64,000 nucleotides of DNA, taken from contig OX352772.1 in the NCBI GenBank assembly GCA_947095535.1, positions 36,227,445-36,291,444 on the forward strand. Direction: 5' to 3'. The translations under genes were made by a program, and so were the position numbers. Under the pieces are notes generated by a model. The model saw only the letters and a program-made list of their open reading frames with translations. It ran no database searches and was not told the DNA's origin. The stretch comes from Poecilobothrus nobilitatus (Eukaryota; Arthropoda; Insecta; Diptera; Dolichopodidae). Shown here in pieces: positions 59,301 through 64,000 of the stretch (positions are counted from its first letter, which is position 1; each line of letters starts with the position of its first letter).

Positions 59301-62278
59301 CAAAAATTTACTTAAATACTAACTACATATGTATAATATATATATACCATCTACGTTTCTCTAATAAGTATATTTTAACAATACCATTTCACGTTTGAAT
59401 ATAACTCTTATATATATACATATATACATACATATTTTGATTTCTTTAATTTTCAAATAAGTATGAAAGTGGATAAAGTTGAACATTAGTTAATGAGAGT
59501 TCTTGTACATTAGCATTAAAATAAGTACTTTGTCGTTATCAATTTTCTTATCAGGAAATTTGTGTTACCTCATTTTTTTTTATTTTGTAAGGTATTTTTT
59601 TATTTTTTCTTTTTTCCTTAGTACTAGGATTGCTATTTTTTTTTTTTTTTTTTGTGGTATTTAAAATATATGTTTATTTTGATTTGATTAAAATCTACTG
59701 AAGGTTTTTAAAATTTCCACGCCATTCAACTGTCAGGATTTAATTCATGATTTAAAAAGTGATTGTATATACATGTTTTTTTTTTCTTGTGTCAATTTGT
59801 TAATTTATTGTGAAAATGAAAAGTGTAAAAATGACTATATTAAAGTATAGGCAAAAAATAAAAACAGTAAGTAACAACTTGAAAATTCAGATGATTTAAT
59901 GTTTATTGTATATTATTTTCTGTCAATTTGGAATTAAAAAGTGTAGAAATAACAATATTAAGGTTACAAAACATTATACAGTTTAAAATCAGTATAGCTC
60001 CCTAAAACATAAGTACTTAGTTCTAATTTGATAAAATTTTTAATCTTAGTTATAAAACTATGATAAATTTCTTTAATTTCTTCATATTTCTAAACAGATT
60101 TAGTACCTACTTATAAGTAGTTGAAAGATTTTATTTTTAAATTCTTAAATAGATTTAACTTTATACAATTACATATACTTAGCGGAGAAAAATTATAATA
60201 AAGTATAAAAAATATCCATAAGTTCTTAATACTTTTTAAAAAAGGAAACTTAAATATATTATAAGGACATACTTTAGCTACAAGAAATTAGGTTTCTTCG
60301 TATACTTTTATTTACAAAAATTTACAAATGATTGAGCAATTGAAATTTGAGAGAATAATCGAAATAATTTACTCAATTTAAACAAAATAATGCTCTCATT
60401 TAAAAAAAAAAAAAGTATGCAAACGTTTTTTTCTTACAAAAATTTACAAAATTTTAATAAATGTCATAAATTGTCATTGCGTTCTATTAGTAGATAGGTA
60501 AATACGAATACAAAAGTCAAAAGTAGATTAAACAAAAAGAAAAACTTTTTCAAAAATGTAAATTTAAAAAAAAAAAACCGTCTATTTTTTACTCATTTAC
60601 AGATCTATTAAATAAATTAAGACATTTTGTAATGACATGACAATACTATATTTTTTTTTGTACATACTGTAACAGAGTAAAAAAAAATTTTATATTATTT
60701 GATATTCTGTCAATTTCAGTAAAAATGTATAAAATTCTTCTTTAATATTCAAAAATTTATTTATTTTAAAGTTTTGAAGAAATTAAAAGTTTATTTTAAA
60801 GTTTAATATGATTGAATTATTATATATATGTATAGGTATATATACAAAATTTAATTATTCAAAAATTAAAATTAATTAAATTTACTTACCTATATGTCAT
60901 TTAAAATATTAAAATTTTATTACTGACAGTTAACTTAACGTTTTCTTTTAAATATTTTCTTTTTTTTATATTATAATTTAATAAGACCATAAACTTATCG
61001 TTTTGTTGATTTGTTACTTCATAGACATTTACCTTCTTTTAGTACCTTTTTGTTTTATTTTTATATATATATTTTTTTTTATTTTAATTTTATCATTATT
61101 TTTCATTACTGTATATTTTTTTGGTAATTGTTGAATTAGAGTTGTTAATAAAAGTATAATTATGTCATTACTGGGTAAAAAAAAAAATTTTTTTTTTGAT
61201 GTAGGTACAGCTACTTATGAATTTTTGAAATGTCTATGAAAGTACAAAAAAAAAAAAAAAAAAAATAACAATTTTACGTAAAATAGAAAAGGTAAAAATT
61301 TATTGAGTCTTACAAAATTTTGTTAAATAATTATTGATAAGGAAGTTAAAAAAAAAATTTCATTAAAGAACTTTATATAGGTGATGGGGATGTGTAGGTT
61401 AATAGTAGATCGAAAATGATTATATCTAAGTATATGTTAAAATAATCTTTATGTTTTTTTGTTCATTACAAAATTGAATATTAATTTATTAAGTACTTAA
61501 TAAGTATATACATAAGTAGTATAGGTTTTTCTTCTTATATAAGTAAGTAGTGTATATTTCTCCAGGAAGATGAGTAATTTTGAAAAATGTAATTAAGGTA
61601 ACTGTAATAAAGTTCAAAATTTCTAGAAAAAATTAGTAAGTACTTTAGAAAAATGATAAAGTATTTTGACCTTGTACTTAATTAAAATTTTTTTTTTTAA
61701 TAAGTCCTCCTGTTATATATATACAAAAATTTGTTAATGAATTTTTGAAAGTTAAGTTTAAAACATTTAAACAATAAAATTTACTTAATACTTATATTAT
61801 TTAAATGTGGTTTTAATGTAATATCACAATCAATAAAAGAGACTATTCTATTTCTAATTGAATTAATTTAATAATAAATTGATAGTTAAAAAATTTGAAT
61901 CACTTAAATTGAACGGAATCGTTCTTTTTTTGTGGGGAAGAAAAAAAATCAGCTGTCTCCACTACAGGACCGACCACTGCGCGAAAAAAATCTCGAGCAC
62001 AAATTTTTAGTATGAATACGATACCTACCTTATACATTAATGTATACGGTCGGTAAAAATTATTAGTAAATACTTAATATTATGTACTTATATGTTTTTT
62101 TTTCTTTAAATTTCAACTGAAAAATTTCTGTTCCTCTACAAAAGCCCATAGTATTTACTTAAGTTCAAATATAAACTAATTTTAATCCTAAAAAAATTTA
62201 ATTAAATAATTAAAACCATAATATTTCTTCTTAATTTATCAAGTATTCATTAATTAAATTGCATTTTATAACAATTTT
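56346..62278. other. AT-rich non-coding DNA
   Basis: No coding sequence. A possible small hairpin element pairs ATATTTCTAGTC (about 57210-57221) with GACTAGAAATAT (about 57309-57320). 61961-61980 (CACTACAGGACCGACCACTG) resembles a fragment at about 16344. Elsewhere A/T runs and (TA)n. Confidence 0.45.
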
Positions 62279-62296
62279 ATGTGTGTGTGTGTGTGT
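62279..62296 (+). repeat. (TG)n microsatellite
   Basis: About eight to nine TG units, the only clear TG/CA dinucleotide run beyond the short one near 8900. Confidence 0.9.
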
Positions 62297-62798
62297 ACTA
62301 TCAAAATTTACAATTTTGAAATATACATGTACCTATAAGTAATTAATAAATATAATAATTCATTCATAAAAATATCTTTTTGAAATTTCTTTTTGTAACA
62401 TCACGCCAATCGTTTTATTATTTAGTTTTAGTTTTAAATAATAAGTTTAGTTTAAGTTAGTTTAAAATATTATAAATTCAATTAATAACCATATGCGGAC
62501 AGTTCAGTTATAGGTATATTAAAATTATTTACGTATAACTAAGTAATTAAGTGATATCTACTTAATATATAGGTTAAATAAATATTCGAATATGCTTAGA
62601 ATTCTAAAATTAGGAATCTAAAAACACTTAGCATAAAAATCTAAACTAATAAATCAAATTTTAAAAGATATTTAATTTCTTTTTCACAACACATCAAAAT
62701 AAATGTTTAAACTGCAATTACAATAACGTTTGAAAAAATTCTTTTTCTTTTCTTTGTTATTAAAATTGAATTAGAAATTAGAAATTCGAATTAAGTAT

Positions 62799-62801
<3 letters not shown>

Positions 62802-62834
<33 letters not shown>
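62802..62834 (+). repeat. (AT)16 microsatellite
   Basis: Uninterrupted alternating A and T; the longest such run in the window. Confidence 0.95.
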
Positions 62835-62836
<2 letters not shown>

Positions 62837-63751
62837 CTTTTTCTACTTATTTACTTTTTCTTTTTCTTTTTTCAATTATTTAAATTACATGGTTTTTTCT
62901 CTTTAATATTTTTAAGAAATTTAAAATCCTAACCTTAAATTAATTTCTTTTCTGCAGAATAATAAATTTTCATTTTCTTTGAAACATTTTTAACAACCAC
63001 AAAAACTTTTTAACAAAAAGTTAAATAATTAAAAGAAAAAAAGTGATTGGTCAAACCAAATTCAATTGAGATAAAATTTTTAGTTTTTTTTTTTTTTCAC
63101 TTAAAAAGAAATTAAATTATGCATAAGTAGTCCGATTGCTTAGAAAAATTTAAATTTTTCAAAAGATTTGTTTCTTTTTTTTTTTTTTGTTTTAGTTTTA
63201 ATAAACTGACTTAACTAAATATTTCATTTATAGCTATTTTATAAAATAAATCGTTCATGAAATAAGTGATTAATTGTAAGAAACGAAATAATTTTTGTTA
63301 AATGTCACATCTATAAAAAAAAAACTATAATAAATCGGTTAACATCTCGACTACCAATTAAGAACGTTTAAGTAATATAATTATATAATATTATCTCGGT
63401 TAGAAATAGAAAATGAATAGTATGCTGTAAATTAATTTGCAGTAACTTATTCAAGTTAGACCAATTTATGTTTCCTGATGCATCTTTATTTATCTAAAGT
63501 CGTTTACTCTATTTTATAGCTATTGTCAACATAATTATGACCTTACTTACTTTTTTTTGAGCTATTTGTGTGCCATCTATTATCTAGGACAAGAAAATTT
63601 TTTTTGTTTTCATGTTTTTATTATGTCGCTATGCTCTTAATAAGAATGAAAAGAGAATAAATTATGTTTAACTTACAGGAATTTAACATACTGGTATTTT
63701 GAGAATGAAAAGATTTAAGTAAGTATTGAAGAGTTTTTTTTTTTGTTTATT
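62835..63751. other. AT-rich non-coding DNA
   Basis: No coding sequence. GTGCCATCTATTATCTAGGA at about 63570-63589 is a near copy of a piece at 48103-48121. Confidence 0.5.
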
Positions 63752-63851
63752 CCTCTGCCCCATAAATATCATAAGGAAATTACATAGCTTTTCTTTGTGT
63801 TTAGAGCGTATTTTAAACCGGATTTTAGCGATTAGGCCACCAATAACCCCT
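63752..63851 (-). mobile_element. tRNA-derived SINE (family 1), deleted and degraded copy
   Basis: Minus strand GGGGTTATTGGTGGCCTAAT (degenerate A box) leading to AATACGCTCTAAAC, then directly AAAGCTATGTAATTTCCTTA and the tail ATTTATGGGGCAGAGGA. The B box and central body are deleted, leaving head and tail joined. Confidence 0.75.
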
Positions 63852-64000
63852 ATCTAATGAATAATAACTACAAAATATAAATTCTTTTTAATAAAAACAA
63901 AAATTGATTTATATTTAAATTGTTATATTATTATGGTTATTCTTTAAAAGTATAAATTGTTAATTTAAAAAAAACAAATATTTTTGAAAATGTTTTCTCA
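63852..64000. other. AT-rich non-coding DNA to window end
   Basis: Nothing recognised. Confidence 0.5.

Noticed and set aside
1..64000. CRISPR arrays, bacterial operons or prophage
   Set aside because: Nothing of the kind; spliced genes, SINEs and base composition show a eukaryotic nuclear genome.

Overview
This is a very AT-rich (roughly 80% A+T by eye) nuclear segment from an insect, most likely a fly (Diptera). The main reasons are tiny GT-AG introns (54-72 bp) in the recognisable genes, an animal-type dUTPase, and four elements with the architecture and diagnostic block of the dipteran INE-1/DINE-1 (Helentron-like) family. A BESS-like gene and a MADF relic also fit. I cannot name the species.

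Host genes are confined to the first ~9 kb. Three lie together: a minus-strand three-exon gene of unknown function with an in-frame TGA (4015-4704); a divergently transcribed plus-strand gene with a BESS-like C terminus (5190-5729); and a complete three-exon dUTPase on the minus strand (6374-6969). A decayed MADF-domain relic follows at 8362-8620. dUTPase supplies dUMP and keeps uracil out of DNA. I see no evidence that the neighbours share its pathway, only a divergent promoter (4705-5189) and a convergent 3' end (5730-6373).

From about 10.5 kb to the end I find no host coding sequence. A possible initiator, leader and splice donor at 10.57-10.92 kb would make the rest a giant intron, which is inference only. 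This tract is a graveyard of repeats. It holds five copies of one tRNA-derived SINE and two members of a second, four INE-like elements, and a non-LTR reverse-transcriptase relic with a surviving FADD motif (24.75-25.11 kb). It also holds a pipsqueak-type HTH transposase relic (41.26 kb) and many short inverted-repeat (MITE-like) elements.

The most informative structures are three. First, one INE-like element (19.6-22.1 kb) contains 13 monomers with a spacing of almost exactly 147 bp, including an internal higher-order duplication. Second, a ~500 bp inverted-repeat family is present three times; one copy is split by a 552 bp element and another by a 518 bp element that itself carries a 123 bp element. 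Third, the palindromic word AAGTACTT is strongly over-represented between 16 and 62 kb. Element boundaries are read by eye and should be taken as accurate to about 10-30 bases unless a target duplication is quoted.
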